A stretch of 35,791 bases of DNA from Dissophora ornata (lineage: Eukaryota; Mortierellomycota; Mortierellomycetes; Mortierellales; Mortierellaceae), in contig MU616866.1 of assembly GCA_025201705.1 (NCBI GenBank), positions 1 through 35,791 of the forward strand. The letters run 5' to 3'. Under the pieces are notes generated by a model. That model saw only the letters and a program-made list of their open reading frames with translations, made no database searches and had not been told where the DNA came from. The position numbers were made by a program, and so were the translations under genes. This document shows positions 20,839-35,791 of this stretch, one piece after another. Each line of letters begins with the position of its first letter. Within the stretch, counting starts at the first letter, position 1.

Positions 20839-22716
20839 CTAGCCACAGGCAATTGCCTGCGTCTGAAGAGTCTCCCTCCAGTTCTTGGTCTGCATCTGCA
20901 CCCTCTGCTTTATCTCCATCATTCGTGCCTCCTCCTCGGCCTCTTGCTGTTTCTCCTGGAGCGTCCGGACAGGGGGGATTTGAGGCCAGACCTGAAGCAG
21001 GTCCCTGTGCATCAACACCTTGCGCATCATCAACTGACAGCGACATTCGCTCCGCTTCGAGTGGATCGGGACCGGCGATGCGAGTGTTGGGCGGTCCTCG
21101 TCTAGATGAACAATGAACGACTGGCGCGTTGGTAGGAACTGATGTGGCTGCAGGTATTGGATCCTTGGGATGTACTGTAGTTCGTAGAGACCGTATTCGA
21201 ATTGATCCTGTCCATCTGTGGATGCGTCCAGGAGTGGGGAGTAGGGTTCCTGAAACTCGGACGAATGCTGGCGGTGGTCGTCCTCGAGGCCAGAGCCGTT
21301 AGTGCTGTTATTGCTATTGCTGCCAATGGTGTCCGTACCTGCACTCGTACTGTTGTCGCTAACAGTAGAGGCGGCGGTGTTATTATCGTTGTTGTTGCCA
21401 TTGTTGGTAGCAGTAGGAGCAGTCGTTGTGTTGCTAGCATTGTCCCCCTTGTTATCGTTCGACTCTTCCTTCTCGACTCGCTCGCCGTCACAAGGAAGCG
21501 CCCCTTTGTCACCTAGCCCTCCAGTCTGTGCACGGCCCTCAGTCTCGTCATCATCCAACGCGACTTCTCCTTTGTCCCCACCGTTATCGTTATCTCCTTC
21601 CCAGTCGGCAGATGCAGTGGATTGTTCGTAGGCAATGACTTCTTCATCCTGGTCCTTATCTTGTTCGTGCTCAACAACAGCCACCGATGCAACTGTCGCG
21701 TCACTCCCACCGTTGCTACTAGCGCTATGCTGATCATATGTTTGTTGTGCAACACCTTCCTCACTGCCGTTCTCATATCCATCACCATCCACTCCTTGGT
21801 CATCGGACGATGAAGGGTCGATTGACCTTGGGTACAGGTACGACGATTCTGGTCCAAGAACCGGTTCGACAAAGATGTACCTGCGCCCACGCTTCAAATG
21901 CGCGACGCCCTCGCGGATAAAAGTCTTTTGCGCCATGTAGTAGTCTCCCTCCGCCCAGACCATATCATGAGCTGCAGCCCAGTCTTGTCCCGAAGCTGCT
22001 ACTGTTGACCACGACGACGACAAAAACATCTGAGCCTGCTCCGTTGAATGTTGATGCGTTTGATCGATATCGATAACGAATTGTTGTTGTTGTTGATCGT
22101 AATGCTCGTATGGCTCCTTCTGTACTCCATTCTCCTCGTCCTTGTCCTCGTATTGACCTTCTGGTGCCTGGATCAGCTCTTCTGATACTGCCCACCTGAG
22201 GAACCGATGTGCGAGAGCGGATTGAAGCTGGGCGAGGGGGATATTGGAGGCTGGCGGTTGCCATTCCGAGAGAGCGGCTGACAAGGCAGATGTTGAAGAA
22301 GACGAAGAGACATCCTGTTGAGAGGGAATGGAATTATCGTGGGAGTCTTGGGAGGGAATTATACTGTCGACGGCAACAGTGTTGCTGCTGCTGCTGTCGT
22401 GGTTGATTACACTATTTGAGTTGTTGAAGAGGGCACACAATTGGGTGGCGCCTGAACGACGCTGACGGGGAGAGGGAGTCGAGGAATGCGCACGGCAAGT
22501 CGTGTGATCGACAGTCAAAGGCGAGGAGCAGGAACAGGAGCCAATTCTTGTGGGTATTGAGGATCGCTGCACGATCGAGACTCTGGGCAGGAATTCTTGC
22601 AGACAACACGTTCGCAACCTGTAGACCAATGGGTTGGAAAGCGACGGTGGCGACGGTGTCAACTCCTGCGTAGAGTGTGGGGGTGGTGGTGGCGGAGGAG
22701 CGGCACGGCACGGCAT
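20839..22716 (-). CDS. Uncharacterised 625-residue low-complexity acidic protein, single exon
   Basis: A single uninterrupted frame of 626 codons runs from ATG 22716-22714 to TAG 20841-20839. The N-terminus (1-90) is rich in Pro, Ser, Arg and Cys, with very few acidic residues. It could be a mitochondrial presequence, for example the RLRTCCLQEFLPRVSIVQR segment. Around residues 150-290 is the most ordered part, with LQSALAHRFLRWAVSEELIQ and a DWAAAHDMVWAEGDYYMAQ stretch followed by IREGVAHLKRGRRYIFVEP. A Gln run of five residues lies between these. Residues about 300-500 are strongly acidic and Asn/Gly/Ser/Thr-rich, and look disordered. The end is a Gln/Glu-rich predicted coiled coil (TLQEKQQEAEEEARMMEIKQ). 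I do not recognise a family. Real-gene status is supported by length and by two conserved-looking blocks separated by low complexity. The mitochondrial location is a guess. Confidence 0.6.
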   Translation of the reverse strand: MPCRAAPPPPPPPHSTQELTPSPPSLSNPLVYRLRTCCLQEFLPRVSIVQRSSIPTRIGSCSCSSPLTVDHTTCRAHSSTPSPRQRRSGATQLCALFNNSNSVINHDSSSSNTVAVDSIIPSQDSHDNSIPSQQDVSSSSSTSALSAALSEWQPPASNIPLAQLQSALAHRFLRWAVSEELIQAPEGQYEDKDEENGVQKEPYEHYDQQQQQFVIDIDQTHQHSTEQAQMFLSSSWSTVAASGQDWAAAHDMVWAEGDYYMAQKTFIREGVAHLKRGRRYIFVEPVLGPESSYLYPRSIDPSSSDDQGVDGDGYENGSEEGVAQQTYDQHSASSNGGSDATVASVAVVEHEQDKDQDEEVIAYEQSTASADWEGDNDNGGDKGEVALDDDETEGRAQTGGLGDKGALPCDGERVEKEESNDNKGDNASNTTTAPTATNNGNNNDNNTAASTVSDNSTSAGTDTIGSNSNNSTNGSGLEDDHRQHSSEFQEPYSPLLDASTDGQDQFEYGLYELQYIPRIQYLQPHQFLPTRQSFIVHLDEDRPTLASPVPIHSKRSECRCQLMMRKVLMHRDLLQVWPQIPPVRTLQEKQQEAEEEARMMEIKQRVQMQTKNWRETLQTQAIACG

Positions 22717-24570
22717 TATGGATACGAGTTATAAAAACGAGGGGGTAAATGCACGGGATTAATGGAGAGGAGGAGGGAAAGACAAAGGAGTGGGATAGGA
22801 TTGACTGTGCGGCAGAGAGACAAGGATAGGTGAGATGTGGGATTGATGTTCACGCTTTTCTCTCCTCACACGCTGCTCGCCGTGTTTCCAGATATAAGAA
22901 TATAAGAAGCGGGTGTTGTGAGTGGTGCGCTGTTGCTGTGTGGAGACAATCCGAAAAGAGTCAAGGAAAAAGGCTTTGTTGACACGAAGAATGACACCGT
23001 GAATGCTACACAAAGAATAAGGTGTAACAAGGTTGGCGAGCTCTTGGTTGGAGAGGGAGGAAGGAGTAAAGCGAGAGAGAAATGAGAGTGGGGAGTGTGG
23101 CGTTGGAATGGGACAGGCGAAAAGAAAAGAGGATGGCGGAAGATGGGAGTTGGTTGTACAAGCAAAGAAGCGGAGCAATGAAGCGAAGCAATGAAGCCAA
23201 GCAATGAAGCGAAGCAAAGAGACGATGGCGACGACGAGAAGAGAGTCGATAGAGTCGATCCTGTGTGCGGGTAGAGCAGTTGGACGAGGCGATTGGGAGG
23301 AGCGGAAGAGAGGAGGCATATGTTAGAATCAGAATCGGAATCTTGCGCGCAACACGGATCGGATTCGGGAAGCAATGATGCATGGGTGTGCAGTGGACAC
23401 CGAAAAGTACCTCTCGCACGCAGCAGCACAACAGCGGTGGACAGGTGCGGTGCAGTAGTGGTGCGGTTGAAGACAGGCGATCAAAAGGCAGAGTGGCAGA
23501 AAAAGGGGAGCGGAGAGGGGAAGGGGGCACTGGGACGCGTCCCTCTTTATAGAATGCATGCATGGATGACGCTGTCATGTGATTCCCGCACACGACCCAG
23601 GTCCCTGTTCTCCGTTCCTGTCCCCTTGTCCTCCAGTGCGCTGCGGGAAGAAAGCCGAAGGCGATGACCAATGCTGCCACCGCGGACAGGCAACTGTGTT
23701 CTGCCATGCGGTGCAGCACTATCCATCCATTCATGTTTCCATGAAACCATCTTCACTCTCTCGGCTTTGCTCTCGCTCCCGCTCTCCGTCCTATTTTTGT
23801 CATGTAAGGAATGGGTCCCCGCGACCTTCCTCGCTGTTCATTTCCACCACTCCGTCGGCTAGGAAGCTACTTATTCTAACAATTAATAATAAAGCATCTC
23901 TGTTCCCCGCTGGACCGGGGACTAACATCTATCACACACACATGTACACTCACTCTCACTCTCTCGCTCTCTCATTCTTGGCTATAACAAAGCCGAAAGA
24001 GCTGCCGACTTACAAATAGAAATCTGTAAAAACCCGATGTTCATGCATGGATCACTTTTCCTCTCCCCCTTGTGTTCTCCCACTCCTTATCCTTATTTCA
24101 CTCCCCCATATCATGAGGTCTGCGCAGAGTTCTTTCCAACGACGAGAACACGGACCAACGTGCACACCGGAAATAAATAAAGGGCCCACGAGTAATGTTT
24201 ACGTGATGTTGCCATCGCTTGCATACACATCCGACCAAAAGATGTCTAGTCTATCATCATCGACATGGACTTTGTCTAATTGCATATCTCTGATGCCGAT
24301 TGTCCAGTGTTAAAAAGAATGACGATCGAACACACTATTTTTTGAGCTGTTCAGTCTTTTCTTGGATCTCTTCTGAACCCCCCTCACTTCTTGTCCGAGG
24401 AGAAAGACAGAAACGGGAGAGGACGGAGGGGTGGAGGGCGTGTCTCCCGATAATCTGCATAGTATCGTCGTCGTCCTCCTTGAAAAGGGATCGTGCGCAT
24501 GGATCGACGCAATGATTTTCCGTCCCCCCTTCCGACTTTGTTTACCCTGTGGCTCTATCAAGCTATTACT
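22717..24570. other. 1.85-kb spacer, leader side of the 625-residue gene
   Basis: On the minus strand, 22740-23730 is C/T-rich and stays open in several frames at once, giving Ser/Pro/Leu/Phe-rich translations. This pattern reflects base composition of promoter and leader DNA rather than genes. A 13-bp tandem repeat sits at 23174-23212. Near 23940-23975 is a CTCACTCTCACTCTCT-like run. The end near 24570 is the probable 3' UTR of the acetyltransferase gene. I see no gene. Confidence 0.5.
23174..23212. repeat. 13-bp tandem repeat, three copies
   Basis: The unit AGCAATGAAGCGA occurs at 23174-23186, 23187-23199 (one mismatch, CCA at the end) and 23200-23212. A partial fourth copy follows. It lies in the spacer upstream of the 625-residue gene. 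Confidence 0.85.
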
Positions 24571-27788
<3,218 letters not shown>

Positions 27789-28730
27789 CCTGTTGGTTTG
27801 AATCAGTGTTTGTGGCATCAGTCAGTCGATCACTCTTCAAACCTCCTTTGTTCAACGGCTTTGTTCCCTTCTGGGACAAGCCACCTCTGTCATTCTCCAT
27901 ATTATTGGTGGCGCATAACACGAAAAGCGCTAGGCCATGCAGGCGACAGAAAAACATGCGAAGTTGCTATTCCACAGAATAAACACATTGGACGAGGCAT
28001 CACGAAAGGGTTTTTACTCGTATGGGCCTTGCAGAAGAGAACTGCTTGGTATATCAGTCAGCTTCAGTCTGTATCTATCAAATATAAATAAAGCGACTAA
28101 CCCAGCATTGATGCCGAACTGGAACAAAAAAAAAAGGAGTTTTGAAGTCATTCTAGGTTGTGGAGTATCCAATTATCTAAATCCTAGTCCTCAACAAGTC
28201 AAAGGTCATGAGGCTGGACTTGATGCGTACATAGAGTTCCCTTAGTCTCCGACTACACTGGAAAGGAGAGTTGAACTTCTGGTATTGAAGATCTAAGACC
28301 AGTTTCAGATCGTGCACGAATGCCCTGAACTTGAGGTTTAACCTTGGCTCTCGGAAAACAGCTGTACGTGTCTGCGACCGAGTAAAGCAGTTGGATCTCC
28401 TTGCCGAGACGGGTCGGCCCCGTAACGATCGGCTCGCGTGAATCGCCACTGCGGTTAATTGGAATCTGCCCTTTACCCGATGCGAAGCAAAGGTGCGCAG
28501 TGAGGATGCGTTCGTTTGTGGACAACAGGGTACTAGAAAAGCAGCGGGGCACACCGCGGGAGTAAATGCGGTTCGCGCCCAGATCATTCCGAGAGACACC
28601 AAAGGGAAGAGGAGTGTAGCACAGGTGGTTCCCGTCGGATCCGTATGGGAGTACATAAGAGTTTCTTACTCCTCTCTTGTTTTACCTTTTCATTCAGTCC
28701 TCTTCCTCATCGCTTTCCCAACCCGGCACA
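27789..28730. other. Divergent promoter region of the acetyltransferase and cytochrome b5 reductase genes
   Basis: About 940 bases separate the two starts. A C/T-rich leader (28670-28728) ending GGCACA precedes the reductase ATG. No TATA box, repeat or RNA gene is convincing. Short open frames here, for example 28177-28656 on the minus strand, show no domain. Confidence 0.5.
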
Positions 28731-30102
<1,372 letters not shown>

Positions 30103-30466
30103 AGGCCAGAACGAGGGTGGTGGAATGAATGAAGAATGGAACAGGACATAGGGTATTTTTAAGTGCCTTAGACTAGATAATTTTACTGTTTGAGTGTACA
30201 AAAAGTATTTCATTTTGAATGCCATGTGTTTTCCTCATGTCAGTGCTTCGTTCCAACGCGTCAAGAACGCCGAGCAGTCACTTCGCGCAACATGAGCTTA
30301 AGCCAAAAACATTCATTCCGCCTCGAACTCCTTCCCAGTCCCTCCCAGTCCCTCTCCCTCCCTCCCCCCCACAACTCTGGCGAGCGATCACCAAAAGTCA
30401 CTCTTTACCGCAGAATCCGACAGGAAAACAAAGAGCGGGTACCGGCAGCCCCATCAAGACAGCGAC
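30103..30466. other. Spacer between cytochrome b5 reductase and the ADIP gene
   Basis: The first 100 bases are A/T-rich and are the probable 3' UTR. The next 250 become C-rich, with CCCTCCC runs near 30338-30366, then lead to the ATG at 30467 in the context GCGACATGAA. Nothing else is seen. Confidence 0.5.
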
Positions 30467-33400
30467 ATGAACGGAGCAACAATCAATGCGAAATCATTAA
30501 GACGCGGTCCAGAACAGACCGACCCTGATTCGGACGAGAATGAATGGCAGGACGACGACTCGGATCTCGACCAGGACGAGAGCTACTACGTCCCAAGTAT
30601 ACCCTTCGTGCAGCAGTTGACGGCCCTCGATCCTTCATTATATCGTGGCTCTGGGTAAGGGTTCTGACTATCTGCCAAAACAGCCCGCTATCTTGCAGCG
30701 TCTCGTCCTTTCTCGACCCTCGCCATGCACGGGGCAGCATTGAACGAGGTTCCGACCGCGCTTGAAAAAAAAAAAAAGTCTAAATAGCCCATTGCCTTTT
30801 TATTTGTTTATCTGATGCAGGGAGGATTTTTCCACGGAAGAGAATTTTGACCAGACAAGTGCGTATATCAACCACCAGCTCAGCATGCAGGGATTTGCCT
30901 CCAACCTTCAGTTCTTGGACGCGGACAAAGCAAGCGCATCAAGGATCGTCACGACGCTGTATAAGATCCTGCAACTCCATTTGGTAATATAAACTAAACA
31001 GGGCAACTTTTTTAATCAAACGGCAAGCAACAACGCAGCCCGCCAAAACCTAATGGAAATATCTGCAATGCGGGTACCCCTTTTTTTTCACCCCTATGCT
31101 TGTCTCGGACCGTTAGAAAGACACAGAATACAAGGAAGAAATGGACTTGAATTGGAGGAGGCTTTCGAGCGACCATGATATAACTCTCCAGAACCTGGTA
31201 AGCTGGAACACCCTAAAGGCATTTAGCATATACGCCACATCAAACCGGGGATACTAACTCACTCGATTTGTTTTTTCTATACCGTCCCTCTTTTTTCTTT
31301 TCTTTCTCGCTTTCGCTTTACAGCACACTACGAAGGCACAGCTGGAGAAATCGGAGCGGGAGACAGATATTCTTGGAGGCAGGATTGCGTAAGTCCCTTC
31401 GACATTTTAAAAAAGAAAAGGGATGATATATGCAGTATCCGAGCTGACCCCTAAGATCATTGCTACATTACTGCTTTTCTTTTTAGAGCTCTGGAGGAGG
31501 AACTAAGGGTTGAGGCGGAGAAACATCGGTATACACGAGAGGAGCTGAAGTCTGCAAAGGCGAATCTCCAGTACACAAAGACACAATATGCTGTACGCTT
31601 TACTTTTATGCAAGGGCGATGCTTGATATCGCGATCAGGAGATGTTCATGATCTTTGATGGACATTCTAACAGCAATCACCATTATGTTCGCATAAAATT
31701 CCAATTGATAGCATGAATCAAGGAAAAAGGAGCAGGAGATGAATGTACTCAAGGATAAGTTACAGAAATCGATCAACAAAACCATCAGCTCATCGCCATC
31801 AATACCTGGAGGGATAAAGATAATCAACCCCGTACCACGGTCTTTGTATGGGAAGCAGCAAGTGAACGAGGCAGAGCAGTTGCTCAAGGAAGTGATTGAG
31901 CAGCAACAGACAAAGGAAGCGGAGATCGTAGAGGAGAACGAACAGCTCCGGAGGACGTTGTATACTGTCCATGTGGAATTAGAGGGCCTGATCAGGAAGC
32001 ATTCAACCTTAAACAACTCCACAACAGTAAGTCTTTGTTCGACTTGCGCACACGCTTGGCTTGTCCTGGATCAGAGTGCGAGAGCTGGAGTGTTGAAAAA
32101 TGCAATCTTCCAACACCCATGTAATTAGACACCCTATGGTCTACCGTATGGCATGGTCAAGGACAGGATTGAAACAGAAATCCGTGACACTTTAACGCTG
32201 CTAAGCGATCAGTGGGCACATCGGCCTTCTATGGATCCAGTTATTTCACCAAGCGAGGTTGTTATTCGGGACCAGAGGATCGAAGACTTGCAAAAGGAGA
32301 TTGAAAAGTTGCAGCTGGAACTCGAAGACTCGACCCTGCTGGTTCAGGGTGCGCAAAAGATGATTGACAATTTGACAGGAGGAAACTTTTTGGCCGGCTT
32401 GCAGGATCTCAAGCTGAACGTGGAGGGGTAAATTTGGCGTTGATCATTGTTCTTATCGTCATACTTATGTTGCGCATCTTACGGTTGCCTCCGTAGCACT
32501 TGACTAAGATCGAGTTTGCTAATGTCCCGCGCCTTTATTTTGCAGATCCGAAATGACTTTACAGGAGATTGATGATGCCGAGGCTAAGATTCGTAAGCAA
32601 CGCGAAGATCTGGCAGTGGAAAGGAAAAGATTCACAGAGGCATGCCTGGACTTGGGAAAGCAGCGAAAGGAGCTGGAACAAGCCAAACTGGACTTTGAAG
32701 AGAGCAAGAGGACCTTTAGGCTGGACAAGGTCATGTCATTCTTGTCGTTTTCACCAAGGTATGTCGCATAGCCGCATTTTCCAAAGGATATGCGCCCACA
32801 ACTGTCTTAAGTTGTAGTAAACCAACATGATGGTATTGAATAATTTGCGATGCAGGTCAGATAAACGTGCAATGGATCATACTCCACCATCCTCACCAAC
32901 GCGCCAGAACAGAGGCCCGTCCAAGAAACGAGTGGCAACCTCACCACTCCCTTCAAGTGCTATGACCGGGCGATCAGTGAGACCCAAAATGCAGACAACC
33001 CTTATTGAAGTGTCGGATGAAGACATCGAAAACGAGGAGCAAGTTCATCAGAGCAGGCCCTCCAGCCGAGCTAAAGAGGTGTACGAACATCAGGAAGAAG
33101 AAGAAGAACAAGAGGAGGCACTGCTACGGACACCGTCTCGACAACGAACCAACCGTATGCCGTCATTTGACCCGAGTGAACTCGCTAGGAGCAACCACGA
33201 AGCGACGAAGCAAAGGCTTGGAGCCAGTAGTTCCCCAGGGCCATCATTCTCATTCTCATCATCCACAACTGCAGCGGCCGGGAATTCCAAGCCTTCCAAT
33301 CAAGCAAGCGCACAGAAGAGTACAGCTTCAGCTGCACCACCACCTACAAGGCAGCGCACGGTCCCCGATTTCATTCTCAACTCTCGATCTGAGGCAATTA

Positions 33401-33924
33401 TACCCACACTATCTGCCATCAGTAATGCCACGACGAGTAAAACGATGGCCAGAACAGGCGCCAAAAATAGCAGCACGCCGACTTCCACAGTAACGCCTGT
33501 GCCTTTACTGAGTGCTGCCAAGGTCCCTCCTGGACTCTCTAAGGCAGCAGCTCATCTCGCAGCCAGAAAGTCGACCAACACCCGATACCCAACATCCAGT
33601 ACAGCCAGTACTAGCGCTGCTGCTGCTGCTACAGTTCCTTCAGGAAATGGAAATGGTAGCTCGACAGCATCGAAATCTGTAGCGGCTGCTTCAACACAGG
33701 CACTATCGTCGCTGTTCTCCTCGACGACTGCACAATCGCCGAGGCTGTCACGGACACCTACGCCGACAACAGCGGGGTTCATGCGAACAACCGCAGCAAC
33801 AAGGGCAGCAACTGTAGCGGCAGCAGAAGGAAGCGTTGCAGGCAAGACTCAGCAAAGGGCAACAACGCCTATGTCATCCCGATCATCATCTTCCCCATTA
33901 CTCTCGCGCAAACTGAAGTTTTGA
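30467..33924 (+). CDS. msd1: SSX2IP/Msd1-type (ADIP domain) coiled-coil protein
   Basis: Homologues anchor microtubule minus ends at spindle pole bodies or centrosomes (Msd1 in fission yeast, SSX2IP/ADIP in animals). Nine exons: 30467-30654, 30821-30983, 31117-31197, 31324-31388, 31487-31592, 31712-32026, 32129-32427, 32546-32758 and 32856-33924 (832 residues). All eight introns are short (98-167 bases) with consistent phases. After an acidic start, residues 70-115 hold INHQLSMQGFASNLQFL, matching the 'xINxxLxxxGF' head of the ADIP domain. A long coiled coil then runs to about 475 (LEKSERETDILGGRIAALEE, LQYTKTQYAHESRKKEQEMN). The last exon is a disordered Ser/Ala/Thr/Pro-rich tail with many SP/TP sites and basic patches, plausible for microtubule contact and CDK control. 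The eighth donor is GTATGT at 32759; an earlier GTCATG would break the frame. Confidence 0.85.
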
Positions 33925-34948
33925 GAAGACAAACAATTCCAAAAAAAATAAAATAAGAATAAGTTATGGGTGCAATCATACAACAACTTGAAGCCCGATG
34001 CCTTGAACATATCCATCTAGTGTTTTCGTCGGATTGGGCAGCAATGGGCAAGAACCAGAGCGTTATCGATGTGAGTTTCCGAGTGGTGAGCTGGCCGACC
34101 TCTGAAAGAACGCCTGATCCACAAATGACCCAACAATGCCGACAACGCCCTCTCCTGAATCCGCATGGACACAGGCTAAGAATGAAAAGTGGGATGGATG
34201 AATCCAGTCTGCCATTATTTTGGCCGCACCACATAATATGAATTGACTTGAGTTGACTGGTCAACTCATTTGTATTCACCCAAAAGTTGTGGAGCAAAGC
34301 ACAACCATAAAAAAAAAAAGTCGCAATAGTGCACTAGCGTTGTGCTGTCAGCTTGTTGCAGCTGAAGTAGTAAAGGTTGCTGAAAATGGATTGCATTGTT
34401 TGACCCGAAATTTGGTGGCGTTCATTTGCGTTCTGGTGGTCACCAATTCAAAGTACTCAACTGCCTGCCCCACGGAAGTAAGCACCCAATCTCCTTGTTC
34501 TTACGTTCGCCTTGCCCGATCCCCAGTCGTCATGATCCAAGCAGGGGTGAGGGGGGGGGGGGTCTTGGGATACTTATTGCAATCTGGAGGCCCAGTCAAG
34601 CCAGCGATCTTTTCAAGTGAGTAACGTTAGTCAGCCTTAGTAAGGAACGAACGAAGATCAAGATCTATGGAGTTCGGAGCACATCCGTTGGTTGATGTGT
34701 CCAATAATGCAATCAACATCTTGCAAAGACACCTCTCTAACCGCAATATCAAAGACGCGTCGCAAAGACATTTGCAAGAGAACAATCACCCTTCTTCAAT
34801 GCCGTGCACAGCTTTCACCAAAACCACACCCTGATTTTTTAAATACATGATTACAAGTGTTTTTTGTATTTGCAATGATTTTTTTTTGTTTTGTTTTTGT
34901 TTTTGTTGCCAACTCTTAAAAAAAACCAAAAAAAAATTTTGTTTTCGT
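33925..34948. other. Convergent intergenic region
   Basis: The region holds the 3' UTRs of two convergent genes and A/T-rich DNA. There is a G12 run at 34551-34562 and T/A runs at 34880-34940, next to the NAC beta stop. A short open stretch at 34396-34480 (FDPKFGGVHLRSGGHQF) ends at a GTAAGC donor-like site, but nothing joins it. No gene is supported. Confidence 0.5.
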
Positions 34949-35587
34949 TTAGGCGGTGGCCTCCTCCTTGGTCTCCTCGACCGAAACCTCCTCGAAGGAC
35001 TCGACCAAAGCAGGGACCTCATCATCGTCGTCCTCGGCAGCAAGGGCAGCCTGGCCAGCAGCGGACTTCTGGTAGGTCTCAGCGAGCTTGCGGAGGCTGT
35101 TGAGAGAGTCAGGGCCGAGCTGGTTCAAGATGCCGGGGACAAGCTCGGTCAACTCCTTCTCCTCACCACGGCCGTAGATGGCGTAGGTGTTGGAGGCAGC
35201 CGAGACGTGGACTAGATAAATTATAAAGACGGATATAAAGAATGTCAGCATCTCATTCTCAATGGCATTTTCCACGATCCTTTATCTCCTTTTTTTGCCT
35301 CCCGCTTCCATTCTGGTTTCTGAATCTCTCTCTCCCTCTCTCCCCTTTTTCTTGGTTGGGATGTTCTTACCCTTGGGCTGACGGAAGTGGATGACGGTGC
35401 CCTCCTCCATGAACATGTTGACCTCCTCGACGTAGGGCTGGGCAACGAGCGACAACTTCTCAAGAGCGCCCTGGAGCTTGCGGTCGTCCTGGGCAACAGC
35501 GCGGTGGACCTTCTTGACCACGCGACGAGGAGCACCCTTGGAGCGGTTCTGGTTAGCCTGAAGCTTGGCGAGTTTCTCGGGGTTCAT
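34949..35587 (-). CDS. EGD1: Nascent polypeptide-associated complex subunit beta (BTF3/Egd1)
   Basis: The beta subunit pairs with NAC alpha at the ribosome exit tunnel and shields nascent chains. Minus-strand exons are 35587-35371 and 35211-34949 (159 residues; yeast Egd1 157, human BTF3b 162). The single 159-base intron (GTAAGA..CTAG) splits a Val codon and rejoins in frame as [12 protein letters not shown]. The start [10 protein letters not shown] matches the family start. The N-terminal basic ribosome-contact stretch is [11 protein letters not shown] (residues 19-29). The NAC domain follows with [36 protein letters not shown] and [11 protein letters not shown]. The tail is acidic ([20 protein letters not shown]), as in all homologues. 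Codon use is strongly C-biased, fitting a highly expressed gene. Upstream is a T15 run (35648-35662 on the minus strand). Confidence 0.96.
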
Positions 35588-35791
35588 GATGTATGATATG
35601 TTCTGGATACAAGTCGGAAGCAAGAAATTTTAGAAAACGGGCTGTTCAAAAAAAAAAAAAAAATTGCACGTTGATTGATCTAATCGGCCCTGTTGAAGGT
35701 TGAGAGATGAATGAGGTCGAAAGTGGAGTTGGCAGCACAATCCCAAGAGCTGGTCTGACGATAAAGCGTGGTGGGGGGGCTGACGAACGGA

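Noticed and set aside
22866..23734. Several overlapping minus-strand open frames of 100-240 codons
   Set aside because: They are open in multiple frames at once and translate to Ser/Pro/Leu/Phe-rich strings with no domain. The cause is the C/T-rich composition of leader DNA.
32723..32735. Alternative donor GTCATG after LDK in exon 8 of the ADIP gene
   Set aside because: It leaves phase 0, while the next exon (32856) needs two carried bases. GTATGT at 32759 fits both phase and consensus.
34396..34624. Short stretch with RSGGH, reminiscent of FAD-linked oxidases, ending at a donor-like GTAAGC
   Set aside because: Too short, and no adjoining exon or second motif is present. Chance resemblance is likely.

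Overview
This window is nuclear DNA from a filamentous fungus. The genes are split by GT-AG introns with short donors (GTAAGT, GTATGT, GTAAAA). The proteins are fungal or opisthokont housekeeping families. Two decayed genes resemble lineage-expanded families that I associate with early-diverging fungi of the Mortierella type. That lineage assignment is inference; the fungal assignment is secure. Every exon junction was built by hand from splice signals, phase continuity and family alignment.

Layout, left to right: a secreted Kre9/Knh1-like cell-surface protein runs off the left edge (-). About 3.3 kb of gene-free DNA follows. Next is a three-exon ceramide glucosyltransferase with a long C-terminal extension (+, 3945-7289). 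Two broken genes follow (7720-9727, +): an XPG/FEN1-like N-terminus joined out of frame to a zinc-ribbon-like tail, and a Crinkler-like C-terminal region. A small unassigned coding fossil lies on the other strand. ERG25 methylsterol oxidase (-, 10675-12114) and a MET13-type methylenetetrahydrofolate reductase (+, 12996-16412) diverge from one shared promoter. A CDC14 phosphatase (+, 17082-19862) converges on an unrecognised 625-residue acidic protein (-, 20839-22716). A seven-exon MYST acetyltransferase with a chromo-barrel/Tudor-knot domain (-, 24571-27788) is divergent from a five-exon NADH-cytochrome b5 reductase (+, 28731-30102). A nine-exon SSX2IP/Msd1-type (ADIP) coiled-coil protein (+, 30467-33924) converges on the beta subunit of the nascent-polypeptide-associated complex (-, 34949-35587).

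These genes do not form an operon or an evident cluster. Three touch membrane lipid chemistry: glucosylceramide synthesis, sterol C-4 demethylation, and cytochrome b5 reductase, which supplies electrons to ERG25-type enzymes. CDC14 and the Msd1-like protein both belong to spindle-pole and mitotic-exit biology. This proximity may be chance.

The most striking observation is in ERG25. Its start codon is split by an intron: AT is in exon 1 and G in exon 2. The unspliced RNA instead reads AUG-UAA, a start immediately followed by a stop. The shared ERG25/MTHFR promoter also holds a palindromic TCACGTGA box next to an SRE-like ATCACCC. I found no tRNA, rRNA, CRISPR array, intact transposon or viral sequence.
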